The notes: generated from the letters alone by a model not told the origin. A stretch of DNA of 64,000 nt from CAYOUV01 sp963790075 (GCA_963790075.1 CAWBNG010000005.1:124001-188000), one strand, 5' to 3'; numbered from the stretch's first letter, positions 25,385 to 34,315 are shown. Numbers and translations are program-made.

Positions 25385-26962
25385 ATGAAGCGACCAATCT
25401 CGAACAAGGTAATTATCCATCTTACTTTTGCGCTGCTTTGGGGGTTGGCATTGGTTTCCGGCTTGATAGGGATTGATTTCGGTACGCATTGGGACGAACG
25501 TAAAATGATGAAATCCGTGCGGGACAGCGTCCAAACCGGAATGCTACTGCCTGGCTGGTACAACTATCCCTCCGTGAGCTATGACCTGGTAATGTTCAGC
25601 ACCTTGCCAGATGCCATTTCTTCGCTTTTACAAGAAAATGGGAATATTCCCTACGCTATGAGCGTGCTTGGAAAAAAGGTAAGTCATCGCGACTTCCCGC
25701 TTCAAGCCAGGACTGTATTTCTGATTGTCACTCTTTTCTCTGCGTTTTGGGTATATTTACTGGTATATCGATTGAGGCGTAGTTTATGGGAAGCCCTACT
25801 GGCAGCTGCAATTTTGTTGTCCTCTTGGGAAGTCGCTTATCACGCCAGATGGATCGCCCCGGATGGGGTATTGATGCAATTCGGAATTCTGACCGTGCTG
25901 CTGGTCATTTTATCGCTACGGTCGACTGGGTATCAAAAATTGGTATGGTTGGGGCTTGCATCCTCGGCCGCTGGGCTGGCCTGTGGAAGTAAATATTACG
26001 GTGGTCTTTTTCTTATACCAGTTTTTCTTGGTGGGATAGACATCGTCAGAGGTCTGAAGCTCAACTGGTATAAATCCATCTTCTTTTACGCTGTCGTGAT
26101 TAGTATTTTCATCACTGCTTTTTTATTCTCAACTCCTGGGGGACTGGTCGACCCACTGCATTTTTTGAGCGATTTCCACTTTGAAATTCATCATTACGAG
26201 AGTGGGCATTTCGGATATACAGTCTCACCCGGCCTTAAACATGCGTCTCGTTTATTTACCTATCTTGCAACGGTCGCCTTCTCGAAATATTGGTTTATTG
26301 CCCTGGTTTTCTTCCTGTTTGCCGTAGCTGGCTTTTACTTCACCATCCGGAACCAGCAGAATTCCTTAGAGTCGCTGGTCCTTTTGGCTGTCCCGGTAAT
26401 TTACTTTGCCTTTATCAGCAGTCAAAAGGTAATGATCGTCAGGAATGATTTGCTATTATTTCCTTTTTTAGCGATCCTAGCCGCCAGAGGCATCACTACA
26501 TTATGGACATCACCTTTTTTCCACAAGCGTTTTTGGGGCAAAATCGGACTGGCCTTGGTATTGTTCGTTGCCTTGGCAGCAAACTTCAGCTGGTTATTTA
26601 CTGCAGCATATACCATTAAATCGCGGGATAAGTCCAATTCCGGGACGAAACTCGCTGCATATATCCGGCAGAATGACAACACGAATTTTTACCTGTCCAC
26701 TCAGGCCAAAAAACTCCTGCCAAACTCGTCGCTTCAGAGTCTGCACAATATCCTCAGCCAACCGGAAGGCGCCTCAGTGTATTTATTCATGTCCTCTGAA
26801 GTCGGAGATCCGCTAGCGAACCAGAGAAATTTATACACAGTCCTCTTTGGGCCATATGAAGTGAATTTTAATTATTATCCCTCATGGGACGGGGATTCAC
26901 GTGTGGTTGCCATTTCAATGGAAAATGCATTAAAGCAACCGGTTTTCGGACTAACGAAATAA
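25385..26962 (+). CDS. GT39/ArnT-like membrane glycosyltransferase
   Basis: A 525-residue integral membrane protein with about ten to twelve helices. The first periplasmic loop carries an acidic motif just after helix 1 (IDFGTHWDERKMM), the position of the catalytic Asp in PMT/ArnT-type enzymes that use polyprenyl-phosphate sugars. ARWIAPDGVLMQFG and a long soluble C-terminus (about 430-525) also fit. It likely glycosylates a lipid or protein at the outer face of the membrane; the acceptor is unknown. Stand-alone gene between two terminators, with TATAAT at 25333-25338 as a probable -10 box. Confidence 0.75.
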   Translation: MKRPISNKVIIHLTFALLWGLALVSGLIGIDFGTHWDERKMMKSVRDSVQTGMLLPGWYNYPSVSYDLVMFSTLPDAISSLLQENGNIPYAMSVLGKKVSHRDFPLQARTVFLIVTLFSAFWVYLLVYRLRRSLWEALLAAAILLSSWEVAYHARWIAPDGVLMQFGILTVLLVILSLRSTGYQKLVWLGLASSAAGLACGSKYYGGLFLIPVFLGGIDIVRGLKLNWYKSIFFYAVVISIFITAFLFSTPGGLVDPLHFLSDFHFEIHHYESGHFGYTVSPGLKHASRLFTYLATVAFSKYWFIALVFFLFAVAGFYFTIRNQQNSLESLVLLAVPVIYFAFISSQKVMIVRNDLLLFPFLAILAARGITTLWTSPFFHKRFWGKIGLALVLFVALAANFSWLFTAAYTIKSRDKSNSGTKLAAYIRQNDNTNFYLSTQAKKLLPNSSLQSLHNILSQPEGASVYLFMSSEVGDPLANQRNLYTVLFGPYEVNFNYYPSWDGDSRVVAISMENALKQPVFGLTK

Positions 26963-26985
26963 ATCACCCATGCTAGATAATTTCC

Positions 26986-27014
26986 AAACGCCTTCAAATC
27001 TGAAGGCGTTTTTT
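26986..27014 (+). terminator. Intrinsic terminator after the GT39-like gene
   Basis: Perfect 11-bp stem (26986-26996 with 27001-27011), AATC loop, followed by TTT. Confidence 0.9.
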
Positions 27015-27083
27015 GGCGTAATCCTGTTAGGGAAAAAGAGTACCCCGTGCTATACTCTTGCAAACAATTAACGGTAGTAACCT

Positions 27084-27971
27084 TTGACAGAACAGATCCT
27101 TTCCCTGGCTGAAATCAATCTCGACGACCTGGTCAATTCCTTCGGCTGGCAATCCAGCCCCAGGTTGGCCGGTTCCTTGCGGCGCGTCTTCCACCGGGCC
27201 GCGCTGAAGTTTGCCCTTCAGATGATCGCCTTCGACAGCCTGGTCGATACCCACAATCTGACAGAAGGTTCGCGGCGTACCCTCCTGAGATACGTGCGGG
27301 ATGTACGCATATTTGGGAAAGGGGACCTCCCGGATTCTGGCCCTATGCTTGTCCTGTCCAACCACCCCGGCATGACTGATACCCTGTGCCTGTTTGCGGC
27401 GGTTCAACGCCCAGACCTGCGTATCATTGCCCTCAACCGGCCTTTTCTCCAATCCCTGCCGCATACCAGCCGACATCTCTTCTACGTCAGCGAGGATGCC
27501 AGCGACAATTTGCGGGCAGTCAGGCAGGCGACATCCCATTTGCGGGATGGTGGCGCGCTGCTGACCTTCCCGGCCGGCCGAATCGAACCTGACCCGGATG
27601 TGTACGGTGGCGCGCTCGAAGCTTTGGATACCTGGACTGATTCAGCCGGAGTCTTCCTGCGTTTCGCCCCACAGACCCAGATCATTGCAGCCCTGGTACG
27701 CGGAGTATTGTGGGACAAAGCCGTCTGCCATCCGTTGACGCGGCTCAAACGCAGCCCTGCAGAACGCGAAAAACTCGGTGCAGCTTTCCAATTGCTGATG
27801 CAAATTCTTTTCAATACCCGCCCGGTGACCGTGCGCATACAATTTGCCGAACCATTGGGCCTCGATGAAATTGGATCAACAGACATGCGCGCCATTCATG
27901 CAGCAGTGCTGGAACGCATGCGTGGGCTGGTCTTGAACCCGCCCAGGGGTGAGGGAGAATCTGCTCTGTGA
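27084..27971 (+). CDS. Acyltransferase, PlsC/LPLAT-like
   Basis: A 295-residue protein with the lysophospholipid acyltransferase signature: NHPGMTDTLCLF (a variant of the NHxxxxD motif, the catalytic His and Asp), then LTFPAGRIEPDP (the FPxG substrate loop). Acyl transfer to a glycerol- or sugar-phosphate at the inner membrane face is likely. It begins with TTG at 27084 with no clear ribosome site; a later start would lose the N-terminal helix. Its last four bases overlap the next gene (GTGA), which points to translational coupling. Confidence 0.75.
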   Translation: MTEQILSLAEINLDDLVNSFGWQSSPRLAGSLRRVFHRAALKFALQMIAFDSLVDTHNLTEGSRRTLLRYVRDVRIFGKGDLPDSGPMLVLSNHPGMTDTLCLFAAVQRPDLRIIALNRPFLQSLPHTSRHLFYVSEDASDNLRAVRQATSHLRDGGALLTFPAGRIEPDPDVYGGALEALDTWTDSAGVFLRFAPQTQIIAALVRGVLWDKAVCHPLTRLKRSPAEREKLGAAFQLLMQILFNTRPVTVRIQFAEPLGLDEIGSTDMRAIHAAVLERMRGLVLNPPRGEGESAL

Positions 27972-28966
27972 AACCCAAACTCCGAACCTGGTTGACTCGC
28001 GCCTTTTGGTTGGGGTTATTAGGTGGGCTGCTTTATTGGGCATTACGTTTTGCACCCTTGAAGGAAATTTGGGCTTCCCTGCGCCGGCTTCAGTTGTGGC
28101 AAATCGGCTTGCTGTTGGTGCTGAACCTCGGTGTGATCGCATGCATGACCATGCGCTGGTGGATCATCGTCCGCGCGGGAGAAGCAACCCTGCCGTTCAT
28201 ACCCTTGATGGGCTACCGGTTGTCGGTCTTTGCCTTGAGCTACTTCACACCCGGCCCACAGGTGGGCGGAGAGCCGCTCCAGGTGCTGTACCTGCAGCGC
28301 AATCATGGGCTGACATACGCGCGTGCGACGGCCGCCGTCATCATGGACAAACTGCTGGAATTTTTAGGCAATATCCTGTTCCTGGCGCTTGGGCTGATCG
28401 CCATCTTCCGGCTTGGATGGCTCTCCTCGAGCGGCCTGCAGCTTACGGGTGGATTGATCCCGTTGGCAGCGATCCTGGTCTGGCCGCCAACCCATATCGC
28501 CCTGCTGTACAACGAACGTTACCCGCTTTCTGTTCTGGCGCGCGCCGTGAAATCCCGCTTACCGGCTGTCCCGTGGATTCACAACCCGGCACGCCTGCTG
28601 ATCGTCGCCGAGCGCATGGCAGGGGCGTTCACACGGCGTCATTTCGGGGCATTGCTCGCCTCGCTGGGCGTATCTCTGCTGGCCTGGGCTGGGATGGTAA
28701 CCGAATACTGGTTGATGGCCAGTTTCACCGGCATCTCCATCAGCCCCTGGCAGTCTGTGGCCGGTTTGACCAGCATGCAAATTGCGTTCATGGCCCCACT
28801 GCCTGCCGGGCTGGGCGTGGTCGAAGCCAGCCAGGTTTTTGCTCTGACCGCCATGGGGTTTTCAACCGCTGCCGGGCTGACGATGAGCCTGCTGATGCGC
28901 GGACGGGACATCCTGTTCGGCGGAGTCGGCTTGTTGCTGGCAAGCAACGGGATTAGTGTAAAATGA
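27968..28966 (+). CDS. Flippase-like LPG_synthase_TM (UPF0104) membrane protein
   Basis: A 332-residue protein with about eight transmembrane helices of the lysylphosphatidylglycerol synthetase membrane-domain family (often annotated as flippase-like). Typical motifs are TMRWWIIVRAG, LSYFTPGPQVGGEPLQVLYL and the late SMQIAFMAPLPAGLGVVEASQ. It lacks a soluble aminoacyl-transferase domain, so it may translocate or modify a lipid. Coupled to the acyltransferase before it. Confidence 0.82.
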   Translation: MKPKLRTWLTRAFWLGLLGGLLYWALRFAPLKEIWASLRRLQLWQIGLLLVLNLGVIACMTMRWWIIVRAGEATLPFIPLMGYRLSVFALSYFTPGPQVGGEPLQVLYLQRNHGLTYARATAAVIMDKLLEFLGNILFLALGLIAIFRLGWLSSSGLQLTGGLIPLAAILVWPPTHIALLYNERYPLSVLARAVKSRLPAVPWIHNPARLLIVAERMAGAFTRRHFGALLASLGVSLLAWAGMVTEYWLMASFTGISISPWQSVAGLTSMQIAFMAPLPAGLGVVEASQVFALTAMGFSTAAGLTMSLLMRGRDILFGGVGLLLASNGISVK

Positions 28967-29018
28967 TAACAATCAATTTCACCCACTTTATTCGTAATAC
29001 AGGTAAAGGAGACATAAA

Positions 29019-29399
29019 ATGAAACAACTTACCGGTAAACACTATGGGATTATCATCGCAGTGCTCGTCACGGCTGTCCTGCATCTTCTGGCAGCTTTCG
29101 ATAAAATCCTCTTTCCAGGATCAGCGGACCCATTGTTCCTGCTGAACGGGCTGGGATATCTGGGCTTGTTGGGCGCCTACTTCCTGCCCATCCCGTTCTT
29201 CCAGCAAAAGCATAAACTGGTTTGGTGGACGCTGTTCGTTTATGCCATTCTGACTATCCTCGCCTGGATTTTTATCTGGGTCATCCAATACGTACTGATC
29301 GGGGGCGAGCCATTCTTCGGCCATGATTCGATTTACGGTGTGCCGGCTAAGATCGCCGAGCTCTTCCTGCTATATTTCCTTTGGAAGGATAAACCCTGA
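29019..29399 (+). CDS. Small four-helix membrane protein
   Basis: A 126-residue protein with four predicted helices (IIIAVLVTAVLHLLAAF, LFLLNGLGYLGLLGAYFL, VWWTLFVYAILTILAWIFIWVI, and the IAELFLLYFLW end). I do not recognise the family; DUF-type membrane proteins of this size are common in Chloroflexota. ATG has a good AAAGGAG. It precedes the dehydrogenase gene by 26 bp on the same strand. Confidence 0.7.
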   Translation: MKQLTGKHYGIIIAVLVTAVLHLLAAFDKILFPGSADPLFLLNGLGYLGLLGAYFLPIPFFQQKHKLVWWTLFVYAILTILAWIFIWVIQYVLIGGEPFFGHDSIYGVPAKIAELFLLYFLWKDKP

Positions 29400-29425
29400 T
29401 CTTTTCATGATCGGGGGGATACGCT

Positions 29426-30445
29426 GTGAAAACTTGTAAAAAACTGTACTTTACCGCGCCGGAGCAGGTCGAGGTCCAAGAAGAAAAACTCCCCGACCTG
29501 GCTCCGGGGCAAATCCTGGTCCAAACCGACCTGTCGGCCATCAGTCCCGGCACTGAAATGCTGGTCTACCGCGGCGAATTTCCGCGCGACCAGCCCGTTG
29601 ACACCTGCATTCCTGGACTAGAGGGTGACTTTCATTACCCATTGGCGTACGGTTACGCCTGCGTGGGCCACGTCACTGAACTCGGCCCAGGCGTGGACCC
29701 GGGCTGGCTGGGCCGCCTCGTCTTTTCTTTCCAGCCCCACACGACTCACTTCGTCACATCTCCCGAAGCGCTTCACCCGGTTCCTGAAAGCCTTTCTGCC
29801 GAGACTGCTGTTTTCCTGCCCAACATGGAAACGGCCGTCAACCTGGTGCAGGATGCGGCTCCCATTCTGGGCGAACGCGCCCTGGTGCTGGGACAGGGCA
29901 TCGTCGGCCTGCTAACCAGCGCCCTGCTGGCGGAGTTCCCACTCGAGGCGCTGGTCACCTGCGACCGTTACCCGCTCCGCAGGCAGGCTTCGACCGTGCT
30001 CGGCCTGACAGCCAGTCTCGACCCGGCCGCTGCAGATTATTACGATCAGGCCCGCGCGCTGCTCAAATCCGGTGCGGACCTGACACTCGAGCTCTCCGGC
30101 TCGCCCTCTGCGCTGGACCACGCCATCCAGCTAACCGCTTTCAGCGGGCGGATCGTGATCGGTTCGTGGTACGGCGAAAAAGTCGCTTCGCTCGACCTGG
30201 GTGGACGCTTCCACCGCTCGCGCATCAAGCTGGTCTCCTCACAGGTCAGCAGCATCGCGCCTGACCTGTCTGGCCGCTGGGACAAAACCCGCCGCTTCGA
30301 GGTCGCCTGGGCGGCGCTCGAACGCCTACGACCCGAAAAATGGATCTCACACCGCTTCTCGTTCGAGCAGGCGGGCGAGGCTTACCGCCTTTTAGACAAA
30401 AGCCCCGAGGCAGCCATCCAGGTTATCTTCGATTACCGCACATGA
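29426..30445 (+). CDS. Zinc-less MDR dehydrogenase, BchC-like
   Basis: A 339-residue medium-chain dehydrogenase/reductase. The N-terminal GroES-like domain has LSAISPGTEMLVYRGEFP where zinc alcohol dehydrogenases have a catalytic Cys, and GYACVGHVTELG where they have GHE, so the catalytic zinc ligands appear lost. The nucleotide domain has LGQGIVGLLTSALL (about residues 152-165). This pattern resembles bacteriochlorophyllide dehydrogenase BchC and related oxidoreductases. GTG start after GGGGGG. First gene of a tight cluster with ComB-like, pterin-synthase-like, GT4 and methyltransferase genes; the next ATG overlaps its stop (ATGA). Confidence 0.82.
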   Translation: MKTCKKLYFTAPEQVEVQEEKLPDLAPGQILVQTDLSAISPGTEMLVYRGEFPRDQPVDTCIPGLEGDFHYPLAYGYACVGHVTELGPGVDPGWLGRLVFSFQPHTTHFVTSPEALHPVPESLSAETAVFLPNMETAVNLVQDAAPILGERALVLGQGIVGLLTSALLAEFPLEALVTCDRYPLRRQASTVLGLTASLDPAAADYYDQARALLKSGADLTLELSGSPSALDHAIQLTAFSGRIVIGSWYGEKVASLDLGGRFHRSRIKLVSSQVSSIAPDLSGRWDKTRRFEVAWAALERLRPEKWISHRFSFEQAGEAYRLLDKSPEAAIQVIFDYRT

Positions 30446-31129
30446 AATTCCATACCACCACGCTCGATGATTGCCAGGACGCCACCGGGGTGGTGATCGC
30501 CATCGATGTTCTGCGCGCGTTTTCCACCGCCGCTTATGCCTTTTCGCTAGGCGCAGAAAAGATCATCCCGGTCAGCGATCCGCAGGCGGCTCTGCAGCTC
30601 AGGGATAGGCTCTCTGGCGCGCTGGTCATCGGCGAGATGGGCGGCCTGCCCTATCCGGGCTTCGACTATGGCAACTCCCCCACCCAGCTGCTCAAAGCGG
30701 ATTTCCGGGGCCACACCCTGGTGCAGCGTACCGGAGCGGGGACGCAAAGCCTGGTCCGCTGTGCTAACGCTGAACTGCTGCTGGCTGCCAGTTTCGTGGT
30801 CGCCACCGCGACGGTCGCGTATGTTTCACAATTCTCGCCCCCCGCGGTGACCTTCGTCATCACCGGCTGGCACGGACCTGGCACCGGCGACGAGGATCAG
30901 GCCTGCGCCGAATACCTGCAAGCGCTCTTCAACGGGCAACACCCGGATCCGCGACCATTCCTCGCGCGCGTCATCGCCGTCCAAGGATGCCCAGGCTCAC
31001 CTCGACCCGCAGCAACCCGCTTTCCCTGCCTCCGACCTGGATTGCTGCACTCGCCTGGATGCCTTCGACTTCTGCATGCCGGTCTCCCGCGAGCTAGGCC
31101 AGCTTGTCATGCGCGCGGTTCGCGGCTGA
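30442..31129 (+). pseudogene. ComB-like 2-phosphosulfolactate phosphatase, frameshifted near C-terminus
   Basis: A ComB-family Mg-dependent acid phosphatase of about 228 residues. Recognised by VVIAIDVLRAFSTAAYAF, GEMGGLPYPGFDYGNSP and RTGAGTQSLVRC. At about 30980 one extra base breaks the frame. The plus-one frame resumes SKDAQAHLDPQQPAF and ends MPVSRELGQLVMRAVRG with a stop at 31127-31129, which fits the family's C-terminus. Without correction the frame runs on nonsensically to 31194 and overlaps the next gene. Known ComB makes sulfolactate for coenzyme M; here the neighbours suggest a different phosphate ester. Sequencing error is as likely as true damage. Confidence 0.78.
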
Positions 31130-31168
31130 AATTTTTACCCGATTTCCTGTACGGGATAAGGAGCTTTC

Positions 31169-31546
31169 ATGTACACGCTTGCTGTCCGGCGTAATTTCAT
31201 TGCCCGCCACTTCCTGATCGGCGGCGATTGGGGTCCGGAAAATTCTCCCAACTCGCATCACTATCTGCTCGAACTGCAGCTCTCCGGCCGGGAACTCGAC
31301 CAGCACGGCTATCTGATCGATATTATGGAAGTCGAGAAGAACCTGGACGAGATCATCGATCACTACAAAGAGCAGATGCTCAACGAATTGCCCGAATTCG
31401 CCGGGCTGAACCCCTCCATCGAGCATTTTGCCCGTATCCTGGCCACTTCGCTCAACGAACGCCTCCAGGCACCAGGTCTGGCCGGGTTGAAAGTCGTCTT
31501 GTGGGAAAACGACTCGGCCTGGACCAGCTACGAAATCCAAAGATAA
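31169..31546 (+). CDS. 6-pyruvoyl-tetrahydropterin synthase/QueD-like protein, atypical
   Basis: A 125-residue protein of the PTPS/QueD superfamily (T-fold). ARHFLIGG carries the first zinc histidine. The region that normally reads C-x3-L-H-G-H-N-Y is ENSPNSHHY, so the catalytic cysteine is absent and the first HGH histidine looks replaced. HGYLIDIMEVEKNLDEII and NPSIEHFARILATSLNERL fit the dimer and Glu-anchor motifs. It may act on a pterin or on another small substrate. AAGGAG precedes the ATG. Third gene of the five-gene cluster. Confidence 0.8.
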   Translation: MYTLAVRRNFIARHFLIGGDWGPENSPNSHHYLLELQLSGRELDQHGYLIDIMEVEKNLDEIIDHYKEQMLNELPEFAGLNPSIEHFARILATSLNERLQAPGLAGLKVVLWENDSAWTSYEIQR

Positions 31547-31567
31547 TCCACATTTTTGGTCAATCCA

Positions 31568-32626
31568 GTGCAGATCGGACTGGTCATCTACGGCTCTCTC
31601 GATTACACCTCCGGCGGTTATCTCTACGACCGCCGGTTGGTCGAGTACCTGCGCGCACAGGGTGACAGCCTGCAAGTCATCTCGCTCCCCTGGCGCAATT
31701 ACGCCGCCCACCTGAGCGACAACCTGAGCTTCCGCCTGCCGCCCGGCCTGGACCTGGTCATCCAGGACGAACTCAACCACCCGTCCCTGCTGAGGGCCAA
31801 TCGCCGCCCCCATCCCTACCCGTTGATCAGCCTGGTGCACCACCTACGCTCATCGGAGGAGCGTCCTGCCTGGCAGAACGCCTTCTACCGCTGGATCGAA
31901 CGCCGCTATCTGCGTTCCGTGGATGGCTTCATCCTCAATTCGAAGACCACCCGCGACGCCGTCCGGAAATTAGCGGGGGATGGTAAACCGCATATTGTCG
32001 CCTACCCACCGACCGACCGCTTCGGATCGTCCCTGTCCGAAAGCGAGATTTGCCTGCGCGCAGCCAGCTCCCCGCCCTTGCGGATACTCTTTCTGGGCAA
32101 CCTGATCCCGCGCAAGGGATTACATACCCTGCTGACAGCACTCAGCCTGCATCCATCCGCTTTCCATTTGGATATCGTCGGCTCGCCGGAAGCTGACCCC
32201 GCCTACGCCCGTGCCATACAAGACCAAGCCGTCGCTTCCGGTCTGGAGTCCAGCGTACACTTCCATGGTCCGCTGGATGATAACGCATTGGCGGAAAAAT
32301 TCAGATCTGCACAGGTGTTGGTCGTCCCATCTTCGTACGAGGGCTTTGGCATTGTCTACCTGGAAGGGATGGGCTTCGGTCTGCCTGCCATTGGCACCAC
32401 TGCCGGAGCTGCTTGTGAGATCATCACGGACAGCCAGACGGGCTATCTCGTCCCGCCACAAGACCCTGCCGTCCTGGCTACCCGTCTGCTGACTCTGGCC
32501 GGGGACCGGGACAAGTTGACACACATGTCACTCAATGCCTTGGAACATTATCGGCGCCTTCCTGCTTGGGATAAAACAGCTCACAGCATTCGCCAATTTC
32601 TCCTAAAATTCTCACACCGAGCATAA
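31568..32626 (+). CDS. GT4-family glycosyltransferase
   Basis: A 352-residue GT-B glycosyltransferase. N-terminal Rossmann half: QIGLVIYGSLDYTSGGYLYDR. C-terminal half: ILFLGNLIPRKGLHTLLTAL (donor-side RKG), HFHGPLDDNALAE and PSSYEGFGIVYLEGMGFGLPAI (E-x7-E donor motif). Cytoplasmic or membrane-associated. GTG at 31568 is chosen since family members start this way; TTG at 31556 is the alternative. In this setting it may decorate the product of the pterin-like enzyme, as in glycosylated pterins; that is inference. Confidence 0.88.
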   Translation: MQIGLVIYGSLDYTSGGYLYDRRLVEYLRAQGDSLQVISLPWRNYAAHLSDNLSFRLPPGLDLVIQDELNHPSLLRANRRPHPYPLISLVHHLRSSEERPAWQNAFYRWIERRYLRSVDGFILNSKTTRDAVRKLAGDGKPHIVAYPPTDRFGSSLSESEICLRAASSPPLRILFLGNLIPRKGLHTLLTALSLHPSAFHLDIVGSPEADPAYARAIQDQAVASGLESSVHFHGPLDDNALAEKFRSAQVLVVPSSYEGFGIVYLEGMGFGLPAIGTTAGAACEIITDSQTGYLVPPQDPAVLATRLLTLAGDRDKLTHMSLNALEHYRRLPAWDKTAHSIRQFLLKFSHRA

Positions 32627-32630
32627 GATC

Positions 32631-33515
32631 ATGGACTACTCTTTCCCCCGTTACCTGCTTGCCAAACAAAGTATCGATGACCGCGCTTTAAACCGCTTTG
32701 TCTACGAAGCCCTGGTCGCCAACCTGCCGCCCCGGCCACTGCGCGTGATCGAAGTAGGTGCCGGGATCGGGACCATGCTGGCGCGCCTGCTGCGCTGGGG
32801 ATTGCTCGAAAAAGCCGAATACCTGGCCGTGGATGAGATGCAGGAAAATACAGACTTCGCGCTGGACTGGCTCCCTTCCTGGGCGGTGCAAACCGGCCTG
32901 CAGGTGGACCACCTGGGAGAAACCCAATTGCGACTGTCCGATGCTAAGCGAGATGTGCGCCTTACCATCATGCTGGCCGATGTGTTCGATTTTATCCGGA
33001 CGCATCCGCCCAAAGCCAATCTGCTGATCGCTCACGCATTTTTGGACTTACTCCCCATGCCGGACAGCCTGCCGCTGCTGTTCTCGCTGCTCAAACCCGG
33101 CGGATTGGCCTGGTTGACAGTCAACTTCGACGGCTTGACAACCTTAGAACCGTCCGTCGACCCGCAATTAGACGCCCAAATCGAACATCTCTACCACCAG
33201 ACCATGGACGCCCGTCCGAGCGACGGCGACAGCCGTGCGGGGCGGCACCTGTTCGGGTACTTGAAGCAGGCCGGGGCTGAGATCCTGTCCGCCGGCTCAT
33301 CAGACTGGGTGGTCTATCCAGTGGGTGGACAATACCCGCAAGACGAAACGTATTTTCTGCAGTTCATCCTGCACTTTTTCGAGAATTCGCTAAAAGGTCA
33401 TCCCGAACTGGACCCGGCAGCTTTCGCAAACTGGTTGGCAGAACGACGGAGGCAGGTCGAGCGTGGTGAGCTGGTGTATATCGCCCACCAGATGGATTTC
33501 CTGGTGCGGGTATGA
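32631..33515 (+). CDS. Class I SAM-dependent methyltransferase-like protein
   Basis: A 294-residue protein with a Rossmann methyltransferase fold. Motif I is VIEVGAGIGTMLARLL (about 39-54), the motif II acid is in YLAVDEMQ, and a post-motif segment LLIAHAFLDLLPM follows, then LKPGGLAWLTVNFDG. The C-terminal 100 residues are less standard (YPVGGQYPQDETYFLQFIL). Methylation target unknown. Starts 4 bp after the glycosyltransferase stop, so it belongs to the same transcript. Confidence 0.82.
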   Translation: MDYSFPRYLLAKQSIDDRALNRFVYEALVANLPPRPLRVIEVGAGIGTMLARLLRWGLLEKAEYLAVDEMQENTDFALDWLPSWAVQTGLQVDHLGETQLRLSDAKRDVRLTIMLADVFDFIRTHPPKANLLIAHAFLDLLPMPDSLPLLFSLLKPGGLAWLTVNFDGLTTLEPSVDPQLDAQIEHLYHQTMDARPSDGDSRAGRHLFGYLKQAGAEILSAGSSDWVVYPVGGQYPQDETYFLQFILHFFENSLKGHPELDPAAFANWLAERRRQVERGELVYIAHQMDFLVRV

Positions 33516-33584
33516 AACCATTCGCCCAATTTGGCGTAGACGCAAGTACAGCTGTGTTATATTGTTTTAAAACGAGAGCCAGCC

Positions 33585-34193
33585 ATGATTTACACCTATG
33601 AAATTGAAGGTCTCAGCTTACAAACCGGGGACATCCTCTGCACCATGAACGGCAAACCGGACATCTTGCCCGGCGAGTTTTGGCGTCTGATCGGGCGGCT
33701 GGTCCCGGGTGACGTGGATCACGTCGCAATCTACCTCGGCCCACGGGGGCGTTGCGTGGAATCCGGTTCGCGCGGGGTGATCACATTCGATGTACATAGC
33801 GAAATTTGGGATACGGAATTCATGGCGCGTAAGCGCGGACTGTTGTTTGACACCTTCTACGGGGCAGCTTATCCCCTGGACGGGCTGGAATTATCCGATG
33901 ACGACGAGGCTCATATGCGTGCTGCCATCGCAACGTTTTGCCTGGAGCAGGTAGGAAAACCCTATAATCTAAACTTCCTGAATGCCGAAAGTGAAGAGGC
34001 TTATTATTGCAGCCAATTGGTTTACAAGGCTTACCAGCGCGTGGGCATCGATCTGAACACCGGCCTGGCGATGGAACAGCTGCCCGGTACAAATGCCATC
34101 ATCTATCCACAAGAGATCTGGAACGGCTGTCCGCACCAACAGGTTTTTTTTCCTGATGAGACTGCACTTCGACCAGCGCTACAACCTGGATGA
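33585..34193 (+). CDS. YiiX/YebB-like permuted papain (NlpC/P60-type) hydrolase
   Basis: A 202-residue circularly permuted papain-fold enzyme. The histidine lies in GDVDHVAIYLG and the cysteine in EEAYYCSQLVYKAY, in reversed order compared with classical NlpC/P60, as in YiiX/YebB. LSLQTGDILCT is the usual N-terminal motif. Such enzymes are amidases or acyl hydrolases acting on cell-wall peptides or lipids. No signal peptide is visible, so a cytoplasmic or non-classical location is likely. Terminator follows at 34209. Confidence 0.82.
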   Translation: MIYTYEIEGLSLQTGDILCTMNGKPDILPGEFWRLIGRLVPGDVDHVAIYLGPRGRCVESGSRGVITFDVHSEIWDTEFMARKRGLLFDTFYGAAYPLDGLELSDDDEAHMRAAIATFCLEQVGKPYNLNFLNAESEEAYYCSQLVYKAYQRVGIDLNTGLAMEQLPGTNAIIYPQEIWNGCPHQQVFFPDETALRPALQPG

Positions 34194-34208
34194 GTGAATA
34201 TCTTTGGT

Positions 34209-34246
34209 AAAAGTGTGCTGAAATGACAAGTTTCGGCACACTTTTT
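34209..34246 (+). terminator. Intrinsic terminator after the YiiX-like gene
   Basis: 15-bp stem with one G-U pair (34209-34223 with 34231-34245) ending in TTTTT. Confidence 0.88.
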
Positions 34247-34315
34247 GATTCCAATCCTCGGGACTTGCCATGCTATAATCCAATCCGCTCATTATATGAA
34301 CCGAGAATACACTTT

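Noticed and set aside
30981..31194. Extended C-terminus of the ComB-like protein in its original frame
   Set aside because: Composition is unlike protein and it runs into the next gene; the plus-one frame gives the expected family ending.
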